From contig NZ_JAILYM010000005.1 of assembly GCF_020179425.1 (NCBI RefSeq), positions 276,049-340,048 on the forward strand: DNA of 64,000 nt, given 5' to 3'. Under the pieces are notes generated by a model. That model did no database searches. It was not told the origin of the DNA and saw only the letters and a list, made by a program, of their open reading frames with translations. Below, in pieces: positions 45,380 to 54,372 of this stretch (position 1 is the stretch's first letter; each line of letters opens with the position of its first letter). Origin of the DNA: Novosphingobium percolationis. GTDB lineage: Bacteria; Pseudomonadota; Alphaproteobacteria; Sphingomonadales; Sphingomonadaceae. A program made the position numbers and the translations under genes.

Positions 45380-46096
45380 ATGACCGCCCACAAGCCCGGT
45401 GACCCGACCACCATCAACCGCCTCTATGGCCGCGCCAAGGGCAAGCCGCTGCGGCAGGGCCAGCAGGCGCTGGTCGACAATCTCCTGCCGCAGATCGCGG
45501 TGCCCGCCGAAGGGCCTGTGACCGCGCAAGGCCTGTTCGGGCGCGATTGCCCGCTCCATTTCGAGATCGGCTTCGGCGGGGGCGAGCACATGGCCTTCCG
45601 CGCCGACATGCTGCCCGACCACGGCTTCATCGGCGCTGAGCCATTCCTCAACGGCGTGGCGCAGGCGCTGACCCACGTCGATGGCGATGGCGGCGCGCAC
45701 CCGCCGATCCGCAACGTGCGCATCCACCACGGCGATGCGCTCGAAGTGCTGCGCCGCATTCCCGACGGCTCGCTCTCGTTCCTCTACCTGCTGCACCCCG
45801 ATCCCTGGCCCAAGGCGCGCCATGCCAAGCGCCGGATGATGAACGATGGCCCGGTCGATCTGTTCGCGGCCAAGCTGCGGCCCGGTGGCGAATTCCGCTT
45901 CGGCACCGATCACGCCATCTATCTGCGCCACGCGCTGATGGTGATGCAGCGCCACACCCACCAGTTCGAATGGCTGGCGCAGGAGGCGCGCGATTTCCAG
46001 GTGCGCCCCGGCGGCTGGCCCGAAACGCGCTACGAACACAAGGCCCGCACCGTCTACGGGCACGAAGTCTGGTACTTCCGCTACCGTCGCCGCTGA
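45380..46096 (+). CDS. trmB: tRNA (guanine-N7)-methyltransferase
   Basis: TrmB forms 7-methylguanosine at position 46 of tRNA with S-adenosylmethionine. The 238-residue product has the FEIGFGGGEH SAM motif, the family hallmark FLYLLHPDPWPKARHAKRR and RFGTDHAIYL near the end. Length is normal. The ATG at 45380 was chosen over an upstream in-frame start because homologues begin there. Confidence 0.94.
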   Translation: MTAHKPGDPTTINRLYGRAKGKPLRQGQQALVDNLLPQIAVPAEGPVTAQGLFGRDCPLHFEIGFGGGEHMAFRADMLPDHGFIGAEPFLNGVAQALTHVDGDGGAHPPIRNVRIHHGDALEVLRRIPDGSLSFLYLLHPDPWPKARHAKRRMMNDGPVDLFAAKLRPGGEFRFGTDHAIYLRHALMVMQRHTHQFEWLAQEARDFQVRPGGWPETRYEHKARTVYGHEVWYFRYRRR

Positions 46097-46172
46097 TGCG
46101 GCTTGCTCCTGCCCGCTTTTCATGCAGTCATGCCTGACCAGAAAAGACAGGCCAAAGGGCAAGGAGAGCAGG

Positions 46173-46949
46173 ATGCAGGACAAGGACCCCGCGCGCAGCG
46201 TCGCCGGATTGACCGCGATCGTCACCGGCGCGGGCAGCGGCATGGGGCGTGCCACTGCCGAAGTCTTCGCGCGCGATGGCGCCAACGTGGCGCTGTGCGA
46301 CATCAACGGCGAAGCGGTGGAAAAGGTGGCGGCCGCGATTCGCGCCGCGGGTGGTTCGGCGCAGGCCTGGCCGCTCGACATTACCGATCGTGGTGCGCTC
46401 GAAGCCTTCGTGGCCGACGTTGCCGCGCGCTTTGGCGGGATCGACGTGGTGGTGAACAATGCCGGCATCGCCAGCGCCACGCCGCTGGAGGATCCGAACT
46501 ACGACGCGGTGTGGGACCGCACCATCGCCGTCCTGCTCACCTCGCACCAGCGCATGATCCGCGCCGCGCTGCCCTGGCTGCGCAAGTCGAAGAGCCCGCG
46601 CATCGTCAACATCGCTTCGACCGAGGCGCTGGGCGCGACGCTGCACCAGAGCGCATACAGCGCGGCCAAGGCGGGCGTCACCGGCCTCACCCGCAGCCTT
46701 GCCGTGGAGTTCGGCAAGGAAGGCATCACCGTCAACTGCATCTGCCCCGGGCCGATCCTTACCGGCATGACGGCCGCGATCTCGGATGAGCACAAGGAGC
46801 TTTACGCCAAGCGCCGCACCGCGCTGCGCCGCTATGGCGCACCCGAGGAAGTCGCGCACATGACGCTCAGCCTGTGCCTGCCCGCCGCCTCGTTCCTGAC
46901 CGGCGCGACCATCCCGGTCGATGGCGGGCTGATGGCGCGGAATGCCTGA
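46173..46949 (+). CDS. Short-chain dehydrogenase/reductase
   Basis: The 258-residue product is a classical SDR with cofactor motif TGAGSGMG near residue 18, NNAG, catalytic Ser in NIASTEALG, and YSAAK as the catalytic Tyr-Lys. The acidic residue after beta-2 (LCDINGEA) favours NAD over NADP. The substrate is unknown. The ATG follows AAGGAG. It is a single gene, ending at a small hairpin. Confidence 0.9.
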   Translation: MQDKDPARSVAGLTAIVTGAGSGMGRATAEVFARDGANVALCDINGEAVEKVAAAIRAAGGSAQAWPLDITDRGALEAFVADVAARFGGIDVVVNNAGIASATPLEDPNYDAVWDRTIAVLLTSHQRMIRAALPWLRKSKSPRIVNIASTEALGATLHQSAYSAAKAGVTGLTRSLAVEFGKEGITVNCICPGPILTGMTAAISDEHKELYAKRRTALRRYGAPEEVAHMTLSLCLPAASFLTGATIPVDGGLMARNA

Positions 46950-46979
46950 AGCCGGAAAACACGGTTACCGCTTCCGGCT
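46950..46979. terminator. Hairpin after the SDR gene
   Basis: AGCCGGAA (46950-46957) pairs with TTCCGGCT (46972-46979), with an inner CGGT/ACCG pairing. It directly follows the SDR stop and has no T run, so it is only a likely terminator. Confidence 0.45.
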
Positions 46980-47102
46980 GAAGGTCTCGGGCAGCCTTCG
47001 GATCGCTTGCTTAAGCCGGTTCTAACCACGCAGGGCCCATCGTTCCCGTGCCGCGCCGAACCATTCCCCCCGGTTCTGGCGCGGCACGGAGCCGAGCCAG
47101 CG

Positions 47103-47657
47103 ATGACCTACCACGATCCCCATGGCCCCGCTGGCAGCAGCGGCGGGGCGGGGCAGATCCTGTCCGAAATGCGCGAATTCGCGGGCTTTGCCGCGGGCAC
47201 GCAGCGCTACATCCGCCGCAGCCTCGATGTCGGCCTCGCCCGCCGCGATGCCTTCCGGTTGTGGGCGCGCGATGGCGTGGAGGCCGCCTCGATCCGCACG
47301 CAGACCATCCTGTACCAGGATCTTGCCGTCCTGCGCCGGATGCTGCCCGAAGGGCCGGGCCCGTCAGGCCTCGAACCCTTCGTGGGCAAGCTCGTGCGCC
47401 TGTCCGCCTTCGATCTCGGGCAGGACCACCTCGAAAGCTTTTCAGCCTACCGCTTCCTCTATGAACGCTTGGCGGGCGCCGCGGTCCGTCCGTGGCTGCC
47501 GGCCGCGTTCTGCGCCGCGGCCGCGCTGCCGCAGATCGAACCGGCACGGCGCAAGGCCCTGCTCCAGTCGATCAGCGAAGCCGCCGCGACCGCGCCCGGC
47601 TGGTCGACCCGCCCGCCGCGCTTCTTTCCCGAATTCGTCGAGATGGAAGCTGCCTGA
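47103..47657 (+). CDS. Hypothetical protein
   Basis: The 184-residue product is not recognised. It is mainly helical and rich in Ala and Arg, with no signal peptide, membrane segment or clear active-site motif. Strings such as FAAGTQRYIRRSLDVGLARRDAFRLW and HLESFSAYRFLYERLAG suggest a helical fold. The ribosome-binding site is weak. It is 68 bases upstream of the EthD-type gene on the same strand and may be cotranscribed. Confidence 0.6.
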   Translation: MTYHDPHGPAGSSGGAGQILSEMREFAGFAAGTQRYIRRSLDVGLARRDAFRLWARDGVEAASIRTQTILYQDLAVLRRMLPEGPGPSGLEPFVGKLVRLSAFDLGQDHLESFSAYRFLYERLAGAAVRPWLPAAFCAAAALPQIEPARRKALLQSISEAAATAPGWSTRPPRFFPEFVEMEAA

Positions 47658-47725
47658 ACCGCTTGCTCCCCGCGCCCTCCTGCGCCACGATCGGTGGCAA
47701 ACAGCAACCTGCCGGGAGAGGCACC

Positions 47726-48097
47726 TTGATCAAGATGGTCTACTGCATCCGCCGCCGCGCCGATCTCTCGGTGGAGGAATTCCAGAAATACTGGCTCGAA
47801 CAGCACGGGCCCAAGGTGCGCTCGGTCGCGGCCGAGATCGGCGCGCGGCGCTATGTGCAGAGCCACACGCGCCTGCCCGACTACAACGAATCGTTCCGTC
47901 CCACGCGCGGTCTCAAGGAAGGCTATGACGGCATCACCGAACTGTGGTGGGACAGCATGGAGGACTTCGCCAAGGGCAATTCGCCGGCAGGGCAAGATGC
48001 CGCGCTGATGCTGCTGAACGACGAGCGCAACTTCATCGATTTCGCCAATTCCTGCGTGTTCATGACCGAGGAATTCGAGATCTTCGCGTTGGGCTGA
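47726..48097 (+). CDS. EthD-domain protein
   Basis: The 123-residue product fits the EthD/dimeric alpha-beta-barrel family: MIKMVYCIRRRADLSVEEFQ, then YWLEQHGPKVRSV, and DGITELWWDSMEDF. Such proteins occur in ether and aromatic degradation clusters, and their exact job is unclear. I chose a TTG start at 47726 because GGGAGAGG lies close before it and homologues begin MIK; an ATG at 47735 is possible. Its stop lies seven bases from the stop of the convergent trhO-like gene. Confidence 0.75.
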   Translation: MIKMVYCIRRRADLSVEEFQKYWLEQHGPKVRSVAAEIGARRYVQSHTRLPDYNESFRPTRGLKEGYDGITELWWDSMEDFAKGNSPAGQDAALMLLNDERNFIDFANSCVFMTEEFEIFALG

Positions 48098-48104
48098 GGG
48101 CGAA

Positions 48105-48950
48105 TCAGGCGGGGTGGCTGGCCGTGGAGGTGCAGGCCGGGCACTCCGCGTCGCTGGCACCCACGGGCCGACCGCAATCGCGGCAACTGCGGAAATCGCC
48201 CACCTTCAAGCCGTGGCCGATGCTCACGCGTTCGTCGAATACGAAGCATTGCCCACGCCACAGGCTTTCGTCCTCGGGCACGGTTTCGAGGTAGTTGAGG
48301 ATGCCGCCTTTCAGGTGGAACACCTCCTCGACGCGCTCGGCCTTGAGGAAGGCGGTCGATTTTTCGCAGCGGATGCCGCCGGTGCAGAACATCGCGACCT
48401 TGGGCTGCCGTCCTTCGCCCAGCAGCCGGTCGCGCTCGCGCCGGAACCACTCGGGAAATTCGCGGAAGCTGGCGGTCCTGGGGTTGATCGCGCGCTCGAA
48501 CGTGCCGATCGCCACTTCGTAGTCGTTGCGCGTGTCGATCACCACGGTGTCCGGGTCGGCGATCAGCGCGTTCCAGTCCTGGGGCGAGACATACGTGCCG
48601 ACGCTCGCCAGCGGGTCGATGTCGGGCACACCCAGGGTCACGATTTCGCGCTTCAGCCGCACCTTCAACTTGCCGAAGGGCCGTTCCGCCGCTGTCGAAT
48701 GCTTGACGTCGAGATCGGCGCAGCCGGACAGTGCGCGGATGTGGTCGAGCACGGCGGCAAGCCCCGCCTCGCTTCCCGCGATCGTGCCATTGATTCCCTC
48801 GCGCGCCACCAGTAGCGATCCGATCACGCCCTGCGCCTCGGCCAGCGCGCGCAAGGGTGCGATCAGTGCCGCCGGATCGTCGAAGCGCGCGAAGCGGTAG
48901 AGCGCGGCGACGCGCCAGGGCGCGGGAAACGGGGCGGCAGGTGAATCCAT
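48105..48950 (-). CDS. trhO: Rhodanese-type tRNA U34 hydroxylase
   Basis: TrhO (YceA family) makes 5-hydroxyuridine at tRNA wobble position 34 using O2. The 281-residue product has an N-terminal acylphosphatase-like domain (YRFARFDDP, LLVAREGINGTIAG) and a rhodanese domain with the active-site Cys in FCTGGIRCEKS. A C-terminal zinc-ribbon-like tail, CRDCG then CPAC, is present. The ATG at 48950 was chosen over an upstream one that adds 14 residues. It is downstream of the acyl-CoA synthetase gene. Confidence 0.9.
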   Translation of the reverse strand: MDSPAAPFPAPWRVAALYRFARFDDPAALIAPLRALAEAQGVIGSLLVAREGINGTIAGSEAGLAAVLDHIRALSGCADLDVKHSTAAERPFGKLKVRLKREIVTLGVPDIDPLASVGTYVSPQDWNALIADPDTVVIDTRNDYEVAIGTFERAINPRTASFREFPEWFRRERDRLLGEGRQPKVAMFCTGGIRCEKSTAFLKAERVEEVFHLKGGILNYLETVPEDESLWRGQCFVFDERVSIGHGLKVGDFRSCRDCGRPVGASDAECPACTSTASHPA

Positions 48951-48972
48951 GCCGCCAGCCCTTAATCGTCCG

Positions 48973-50778
48973 TCAGGCCTTGTACAGCCCATCGATTCGC
49001 GCGCCGTAGCGTTCGCGGATCTTGTGGCGGCGGATCTTCATCGACGGGGTCATTTCCTCGTTGTCGATGCTGAACGCCTCGTCGGCGAAGGCGAACTGGC
49101 GCACCTTCTCGATCACCGACAGGTCCTTGTTCACCCGGTCCACCGCACCACGCACCGCGTTGCGGAAGGCGGGCAGGTCCTGCAATTCCCTGAAATCGAA
49201 GTGCTCGCCCTGTTTGCGCGCCCAGTCGAGCGCCCATTCGGGATCGGGCACGATCAGCCCGACGACATAGGGGCGCTTGTCGCCCGAAACCATCGCCTGC
49301 GCGATCTCGGGCTGCAGCGTCAGCATCCCCTCGATCTTCTGGGGAGAGACATTGTCGCCCTTGTCGTTGACGATCATGTCCTTCTTGCGGTCGGTGATCT
49401 TGATCCGTCCGCGGTCGTCGATGTGGCCGATGTCGCCGGTGTGGAGCCAGCCGTCGACCAGCGTGCGCGCCGTCTCGGCCGGGTTCTGCCAGTAGCCGTG
49501 CATGACCAGTTCGCCCCGCACGAGGATTTCCCCGTCGTCCGCGATCTTCACCTCCACGCCCTTCATCGGCGGGCCGACCGTGTCCATCTTCAGGCCTGCG
49601 CGCGGGCGGTTGCACGAAATCACCGGCCCCGCCTCGGTCTGGCCATAGCCTTGCAGCATGGTCAGCCCCATCGCGTCGAAGAACACGCCGACTTCGGGAT
49701 TGAGCGGCGCTCCGCCGGAAACCATCGCCTTCATCCGCCCGCCGAAGCGCGCGCGGATCTTGGGCCGCAACGCCGCGTCCAGCAGCAGGTTCATCGGCGC
49801 GTCGGCCAGTCGCTTGCGCCCTTCGGCCTTGCGTGCGCCGATCGCCAGCGCCCGGCCCATCAGATAGTTGGCAAGGCGTCCCTGCTTTTCCACCTGCTTC
49901 ATGATCCGCGTGCGCAGCACTTCGAACAGGCGCGGCACTACCACCATGATCGTGGGCCGCGTCTCCTCGATGTTGCTGGCAAGCTTCTCCAGCCCCTCGG
50001 CGTAATAGATCTGCGCGCCGATGCCGATCGGCAGGTACTGCCCGCCGGTATGTTCATAGGCGTGGCTCAACGGCAGGAACGAGAGGAACACCTCGTCTTC
50101 CACCCCGAAGTCCTCGACCAGGATCGTCGCCGCGCCCTCCACGTTCGCCAGGATCGCGCCGTGGTGCTGCATCACCCCGCGCGGCGCGCCGCCGGTGCCG
50201 CTGGTGTAGATCAGGCACGCGGTGTCGCCGCGCTTGATCCGGGCAATTCGTGCATCCACGCCTGCGCGCGCTGCCGCTGCATCGCCTTTGGTGAGCGCCT
50301 CCCATTCGTGGAATGCCAGCACGCCCGCCTGCATCCGCTTGAGCGGCTCGATCCCGATCACGTGCTCGACACAAGGCGAGCGCAGCGCGGCGGCCAGCAG
50401 CGGGGCCGCCAGCTTGGGGCTGGAGACGATCACCGCCCGCGCGCCCGAGTTCTCGAGGATGTGCTGGTGGTCGCGCTCGGTATTGGTGGTGTAGGTGGGC
50501 ACCGTCACCAGCCCCGCCGCCATGATTGCAAGGTCGGCGATGCACCATTCGGGGCGGTTCTCCGAGACGATCACCACCCGGTCGCCGTCGTTCAGGCCGA
50601 GATCGCGCAGAGCCTGCGCCAGCAGGCATACCTTGTCCGCCACCTGCCGCCAGCTCTGGCTGCGCCACGCGCCCTCGCGCTTGGCCGAAAGGAACGGCGC
50701 ATCCCCGCGCGCGTCGGCGCGGTCCAGAAACATCGCGACAAGGCTCGAATAGCCGGCAAAATCCGAAAGCTGTACCAA
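48973..50778 (-). CDS. Long-chain acyl-CoA synthetase (AMP-binding)
   Basis: The 601-residue product activates a fatty acid to an acyl-CoA through an acyl-adenylate. It has the AMP-binding P-loop in a variant form YTSGTGGAPRG, the LQGYGQTEAGPV motif and the C-terminal GWLHTGDIGHID and KDMIVNDKGDNVSP blocks; the usual Lys of the P-loop is Arg here. I chose a TTG start at 50778, with GAGGA before it. The longer frame, opening at 50901, begins with unconserved residues. It is the leading gene of a two-gene set with trhO. Confidence 0.9.
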   Translation of the reverse strand: MVQLSDFAGYSSLVAMFLDRADARGDAPFLSAKREGAWRSQSWRQVADKVCLLAQALRDLGLNDGDRVVIVSENRPEWCIADLAIMAAGLVTVPTYTTNTERDHQHILENSGARAVIVSSPKLAAPLLAAALRSPCVEHVIGIEPLKRMQAGVLAFHEWEALTKGDAAAARAGVDARIARIKRGDTACLIYTSGTGGAPRGVMQHHGAILANVEGAATILVEDFGVEDEVFLSFLPLSHAYEHTGGQYLPIGIGAQIYYAEGLEKLASNIEETRPTIMVVVPRLFEVLRTRIMKQVEKQGRLANYLMGRALAIGARKAEGRKRLADAPMNLLLDAALRPKIRARFGGRMKAMVSGGAPLNPEVGVFFDAMGLTMLQGYGQTEAGPVISCNRPRAGLKMDTVGPPMKGVEVKIADDGEILVRGELVMHGYWQNPAETARTLVDGWLHTGDIGHIDDRGRIKITDRKKDMIVNDKGDNVSPQKIEGMLTLQPEIAQAMVSGDKRPYVVGLIVPDPEWALDWARKQGEHFDFRELQDLPAFRNAVRGAVDRVNKDLSVIEKVRQFAFADEAFSIDNEEMTPSMKIRRHKIRERYGARIDGLYKA

Positions 50779-50845
50779 GTGCGCGATCCTCGTCCCCGTT
50801 TTATCGGGCAAGCCTAGAGTCCCACCGCTGTAACGGCAAGCCGCG

Positions 50846-51022
50846 TCAGGTGCGTGACCGTGCCGCCACCGCGTCGAGAATCCCGCGCTTTTCCGCCGCA
50901 CTCGCGCCCAGCCATGCGCCGATCTCTGCCAGCGTGCGCGCGCACCCCCTGCACACCTGCGTCGCCGGATCGATCGAACATACCCCGGTGCAGGGGCTGG
51001 CCGGATGTGCCTGCCTGCTCAC
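50846..51022 (-). CDS. DUF1289 small cysteine-rich protein
   Basis: The 58-residue product has the DUF1289 pattern SPCTGVCSIDPATQVCRGC, with four cysteines likely binding a metal or cluster, followed by an acidic-basic helix (AEKRGILDAVAAR). It starts at GTG and overlaps the M20 peptidase stop by four bases, so it is translationally coupled. The family function is unknown. Confidence 0.8.
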   Translation of the reverse strand: MSRQAHPASPCTGVCSIDPATQVCRGCARTLAEIGAWLGASAAEKRGILDAVAARSRT

Positions 51023-52338
51023 CGCCTTTCCGCCGCCAGCCGGCTCATCAGCAGCGCCGCGCGCTTGGCCTGCAGCCAGATCGAGGGCACGTCCACCGTC
51101 TCGGCGGGCGTATGGTCCCCGCTTGATGCCGGGCCGAGGCCCGCCAGCCCCGCCACGTCCGCCGCCACGAAGCTGATGTCGCCCGCGCCGCGCTTGGCCG
51201 GATCGAGCGCAGGCATCGCGGGCAGCCCCAGCGTGGCGTTCACGCCGTTGAGCTTGTCCAGCAGCGCCTTGTTGGCCTCGGTCGGCGCCATTGGTGGATA
51301 GCCGTCCTCGAAGGTCAGCGTCGCCGTCGCCCCCGGATAGGCGCGCGCGACGATGGCCTGCATCTTCGCCACCGCCGCGGCGTGCTGTTGCGGTGACAGG
51401 GTGCGCAAGTCGCCCCGTGCCAGCGCCTGCGCGGCGATGATGTTGGTCTTGCCGCTCGCCGCGATGCGCGCCTGATCGGCATCGAGCGCGGCCTGCGCTC
51501 CGCCGCCGATCAGCCCCACGTTCAGCGTCAGGTTCGGCTCGGGCACTTCGGCGCGGAACGCGGCGAGCATCCGGGCGAGGGCATAGATCGCGCCATCGCC
51601 GTCGGCGCCGAATACCCCGCTCGAATGGCCGGACTTGGCCGTCACGTTCAGCGTCCACGAAAAGGCCGAACGCCGTGCGATCGAACCCATGTCGGTCGGG
51701 ATGCCATCGGGGCCGCCCAACCGCACCAGCCCCTCGAAATCGAGCGCCGCGTCCGCGCGCTTGCCCGCCGCCACCAGATCGGCACGCGCCACCGCCTGCG
51801 GGTCGCCCGCGTCTTCCTCGTCGCCGGTCAGGAACACTTCGATATTGGCCTTCTTCAACGTGCCCGCCGCCTGCATCGCGCGCAACGCAGCCACGATCGT
51901 CACCACGCCGCCCTTGTCGTCGGCGACGCCCGGCCCGGTGGCCTTGTCGCCTTCGCGATGGAAGGTCTGGAACGGCGAATCCGGTTCGAACACCGTGTCG
52001 GTGTGCCCGATCAGCAGCAACCGCTTCGCCCCCTTCGCGCCGGGATGCGTCGCCAGCAGATGCCCCGCGCGCCCGGTCTGCTCCATCGGCAGGAAGCGCA
52101 CCTTGAAGCCCAGCGCCTCGAATTCGGGCGTCAGCATGGCGATCACCGCCTTGTTGCCGGCCACGTTCCGGCTGCCCGAATTCTGGTTCACCAGCCGTTC
52201 GAGCAGGGCGAGGGTGCGCGCTTGCTCCTTGTCGACCGTGGCGGTCATGGTCCGCTCCGTACCGGTGGGGGCGGCGGCACTGGCGGGCAGTGCGGTGGCG
52301 GAGATGATGGCGGCGAGCAGCAATCGGGTCGTGTTCAT
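51019..52338 (-). CDS. M20 zinc peptidase (glutamate carboxypeptidase-like)
   Basis: The 439-residue product has a signal peptide (about residues 1-22, ending PASAAAP). It belongs to the M20/M28 zinc peptidases: the first His lies in GHTDTV, the bridging Asp in GVADDKGG, two Glu in TGDEEDAGD, one Asp or Glu ligand in DFEG, and the last His in SGDHTPAE. A dimerisation lid domain lies between. The closest type is periplasmic carboxypeptidase G2. The substrate is unknown. It is divergent from the helicase gene. Confidence 0.9.
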   Translation of the reverse strand: MNTTRLLLAAIISATALPASAAAPTGTERTMTATVDKEQARTLALLERLVNQNSGSRNVAGNKAVIAMLTPEFEALGFKVRFLPMEQTGRAGHLLATHPGAKGAKRLLLIGHTDTVFEPDSPFQTFHREGDKATGPGVADDKGGVVTIVAALRAMQAAGTLKKANIEVFLTGDEEDAGDPQAVARADLVAAGKRADAALDFEGLVRLGGPDGIPTDMGSIARRSAFSWTLNVTAKSGHSSGVFGADGDGAIYALARMLAAFRAEVPEPNLTLNVGLIGGGAQAALDADQARIAASGKTNIIAAQALARGDLRTLSPQQHAAAVAKMQAIVARAYPGATATLTFEDGYPPMAPTEANKALLDKLNGVNATLGLPAMPALDPAKRGAGDISFVAADVAGLAGLGPASSGDHTPAETVDVPSIWLQAKRAALLMSRLAAERR

Positions 52339-52470
52339 GGGCCGAGCATAGTACTGGCGCTGGCCATTGCCAGCACCCGCGCGCGCAATATCCTTGCTTT
52401 TGCGGGCAAAGCGTTTATATGCACCGCAGCAAGACCGGCGACGGAGCCTTTCGTCGCACGCTCGGGCAGC

Positions 52471-52505
52471 GTGAGATCCGCCATTTCGATATGGTGAGAT
52501 CCGCC
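52471..52505. repeat. Direct repeat of GTGAGATCCGCC
   Basis: GTGAGATCCGCC occurs at 52471-52482 and again at 52494-52505, 23 bases apart, in the leader between the M20 peptidase and the helicase gene. Its role is unknown; it could be a regulator site or part of a leader RNA. Confidence 0.6.
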
Positions 52506-52582
52506 CCAGCCGCACGGTCTTTGCCTCACCTGCTTCCCCTTTCACGCACGGGTCGCGCGAACGACGACCTGTCGCGCGCCCA

Positions 52583-52602
52583 TTCGTTGGCGCGCCAACG
52601 AA
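52583..52602 (+). promoter_or_regulatory. Perfect 20-base palindrome before rhlE
   Basis: TTCGTTGGCGCGCCAACGAA is fully self-complementary and ends 12 bases before the ATG at 52615. An RNA copy would hide the ribosome-binding region. RNA helicase genes are often controlled by structured leaders that the helicase opens, so this may be a self-regulating element (inference). Confidence 0.5.
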
Positions 52603-52614
52603 AGACTTGTTTTC

Positions 52615-54078
52615 ATGTCCTATTTCTCTGAACTCGGCCTGGCCGAGCCCATCCTGCGCGCGCTCGAAACCAAGGGTTACAACGACCCGACGCCGATCCA
52701 GCGCCAGGCGATTCCCGCGCTGCTCGAAGGCCGTGACCTGCTCGGCATCGCGCAGACCGGCACCGGCAAGACCGCCGCGTTCTCGCTGCCTTCGCTTCAC
52801 CGCCTCGCCGCGAATCCCCAGCCGCGCAAGCCTGCCTCGTGCCGGATGCTGGTGCTTTCGCCGACCCGCGAACTGGCTGCGCAGATCGCCGACAACATCA
52901 AGGGCTACGCCAAGAACCTCAAGCTGATGGTCGATTGCGTCGTCGGCGGCGTGCCCATCGGCAAGCAGGCCCGTCGCCTCGTCGGGGGCACCGACATCCT
53001 CGTCGCCACCCCCGGTCGCCTGCTCGACCTGATCGACAACCGCGCCCTCACGCTCGGCCGCGTCGAGATCTTCGTGCTCGATGAAGCCGACCAGATGATG
53101 GACCTCGGCTTCATCCATGCGCTCAAGCGCGTGGCCAACCTGCTGCCCAAGACGCGCCAGTCGCTGTTCTTCTCGGCCACCATGCCCAAGTCGATCGAAG
53201 ACCTCGGCAAGCAGTTCATCCAGAACCCGGTCCGCGTCGAAGTCGCCCCGCAGGCCACCACGGCCGAGCGCGTCGACCAGTTCGTCACCTTCCTCAACCA
53301 GGCCGAAAAGCAGGCCCTGCTCAGCTTGCGCATCCGCGCCCTGCTGGCCGACAAGACGCTCGACCGCGCGCTGGTGTTCACCCGCACCAAGCACGGTGCC
53401 GACCGCGTGGTGCGCAATCTCAACGCTGCCGGGATCGATGCGCGCGCCATCCACGGCAACAAGACCCAGGCCCAGCGCACCGCCGCGCTCGAAGCCTTCC
53501 GTCAGGGTTCGTCGCCCGTCCTCGTCGCCACCGACATCGCTGCGCGCGGCATCGACGTTTCGGGCGTGTCCCACGTCTTCAACTTCGAACTGCCCAACGT
53601 GCCCGAACAGTACGTCCACCGCATCGGCCGCACCGCGCGTGCCGGCGCCGATGGCGTGGCGATCAGCTTCTGCGGGCCCGATGAAAAGGTCTATCTGCGC
53701 GACATCGAAAAGCTGACCCGGGTGAAGCTCGATCAGGTCCCCCTGCCCGAGAACTTCCTCGCCGAAGCAGCCAAGCTGCCCTCGGCCAAGCGCACCCCCG
53801 AACAGATCCAGCAGGACGCCCGCCGCGAAGAACGCGATCAACGCGGCCGCTTCGGCGATCGTCGCGATGGCCGCGGCGGCGGTGCTGGCCGGGATGGGGG
53901 ACGCGACGGCGGTCGCGGGCGTCCGCAGGGCCAGAAGCCGCAGGGCCAGCGCCCCGCTGGTGACGCTCCGCGTGGTGCCGAAGGCGAACGCGCCGAGGGC
54001 GCCAAGCCCCGCCGCTACCATTCGAGCGGCGCCCCCGGCGTTGGCGCGCACCGCAACAAGGTGCGTCGCGCGAGCTGA
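52615..54078 (+). CDS. rhlE: RhlE-type DEAD-box RNA helicase
   Basis: The 487-residue ATP-dependent RNA helicase has the Q motif (GYNDPTPIQ, 21-29), Walker A AQTGTGKT (46-53), PTRELA, DEAD (155-158), SATMP and HRIGRTARAG. A basic Gly/Arg-rich tail (about 395-450, GRGGGAGRDGGRDGGRGR) should bind RNA. Such helicases assist ribosome assembly and RNA decay, often at low temperature. There is no strong ribosome-binding site, but a perfect palindrome lies just upstream. A hairpin follows the stop. Confidence 0.94.
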   Translation: MSYFSELGLAEPILRALETKGYNDPTPIQRQAIPALLEGRDLLGIAQTGTGKTAAFSLPSLHRLAANPQPRKPASCRMLVLSPTRELAAQIADNIKGYAKNLKLMVDCVVGGVPIGKQARRLVGGTDILVATPGRLLDLIDNRALTLGRVEIFVLDEADQMMDLGFIHALKRVANLLPKTRQSLFFSATMPKSIEDLGKQFIQNPVRVEVAPQATTAERVDQFVTFLNQAEKQALLSLRIRALLADKTLDRALVFTRTKHGADRVVRNLNAAGIDARAIHGNKTQAQRTAALEAFRQGSSPVLVATDIAARGIDVSGVSHVFNFELPNVPEQYVHRIGRTARAGADGVAISFCGPDEKVYLRDIEKLTRVKLDQVPLPENFLAEAAKLPSAKRTPEQIQQDARREERDQRGRFGDRRDGRGGGAGRDGGRDGGRGRPQGQKPQGQRPAGDAPRGAEGERAEGAKPRRYHSSGAPGVGAHRNKVRRAS

Positions 54079-54096
54079 GGGGAAAGGGGAATAAAG

Positions 54097-54117
54097 GCAG
54101 GGATTTACCATCCCTGC
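54097..54117 (+). terminator. Hairpin after rhlE
   Basis: GCAGGGAT (54097-54104) pairs perfectly with ATCCCTGC (54110-54117) around a TTACC loop, 18 bases after the helicase stop. No clear T run follows. Confidence 0.5.
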
Positions 54118-54172
54118 ACCCTGTTCACGTCTCCCGGCGACGGGGCAGCGCAAACCGCACCCTCATTCGGAT

Positions 54173-54321
54173 CCTCCCCGTTTTTGTGAAGCACAAATGG
54201 GGAGGGGAATGAAACGCAGCGCCTGACCTCCCATCCCGCAAGCGGGAGGGGCCGGGGGTGGGCAAAGCGCCACACCAGCGCCGGAAGACGTAATGGGAGC
54301 GCGAGGGGGTAACCCCCTCGC
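54173..54321. repeat. Cluster of REP-like hairpins
   Basis: Three hairpins follow each other: CCTCCCC (54173-54179) with GGGGAGG (54199-54205), holding an inner TTTGTG/CACAAA; TCCCGC (54234-54239) with GCGGGA (54242-54247); and GCGAGGGGG (54301-54309) with CCCCCTCGC (54313-54321). The strings CCCGCAAGCGGGAGGGG and GGGGGTAACCCCC look like the repetitive extragenic palindromes of many proteobacteria. Confidence 0.55.
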
Positions 54322-54343
54322 ATCTGCCCTTCTTCCCCCAATC

Positions 54344-54372
54344 TTGACAAAACAAACCATATGGGTTAAATA
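54344..54372 (+). promoter_or_regulatory. Near-consensus promoter in non-coding DNA
   Basis: TTGACA (54344-54349) and TAAATA (54367-54372) have the ideal 17-base spacing. No gene starts within about 1.8 kb downstream on this strand, and the DNA just after is non-coding. It could drive a small RNA, or be an accident of an A/T-rich patch. Confidence 0.45.

Noticed and set aside
52339..54153. A long minus-strand extension of the M20 peptidase frame over the helicase gene
   Set aside because: The peptidase has a proper signal peptide from the ATG at 52338, and the extension is the shadow of rhlE.
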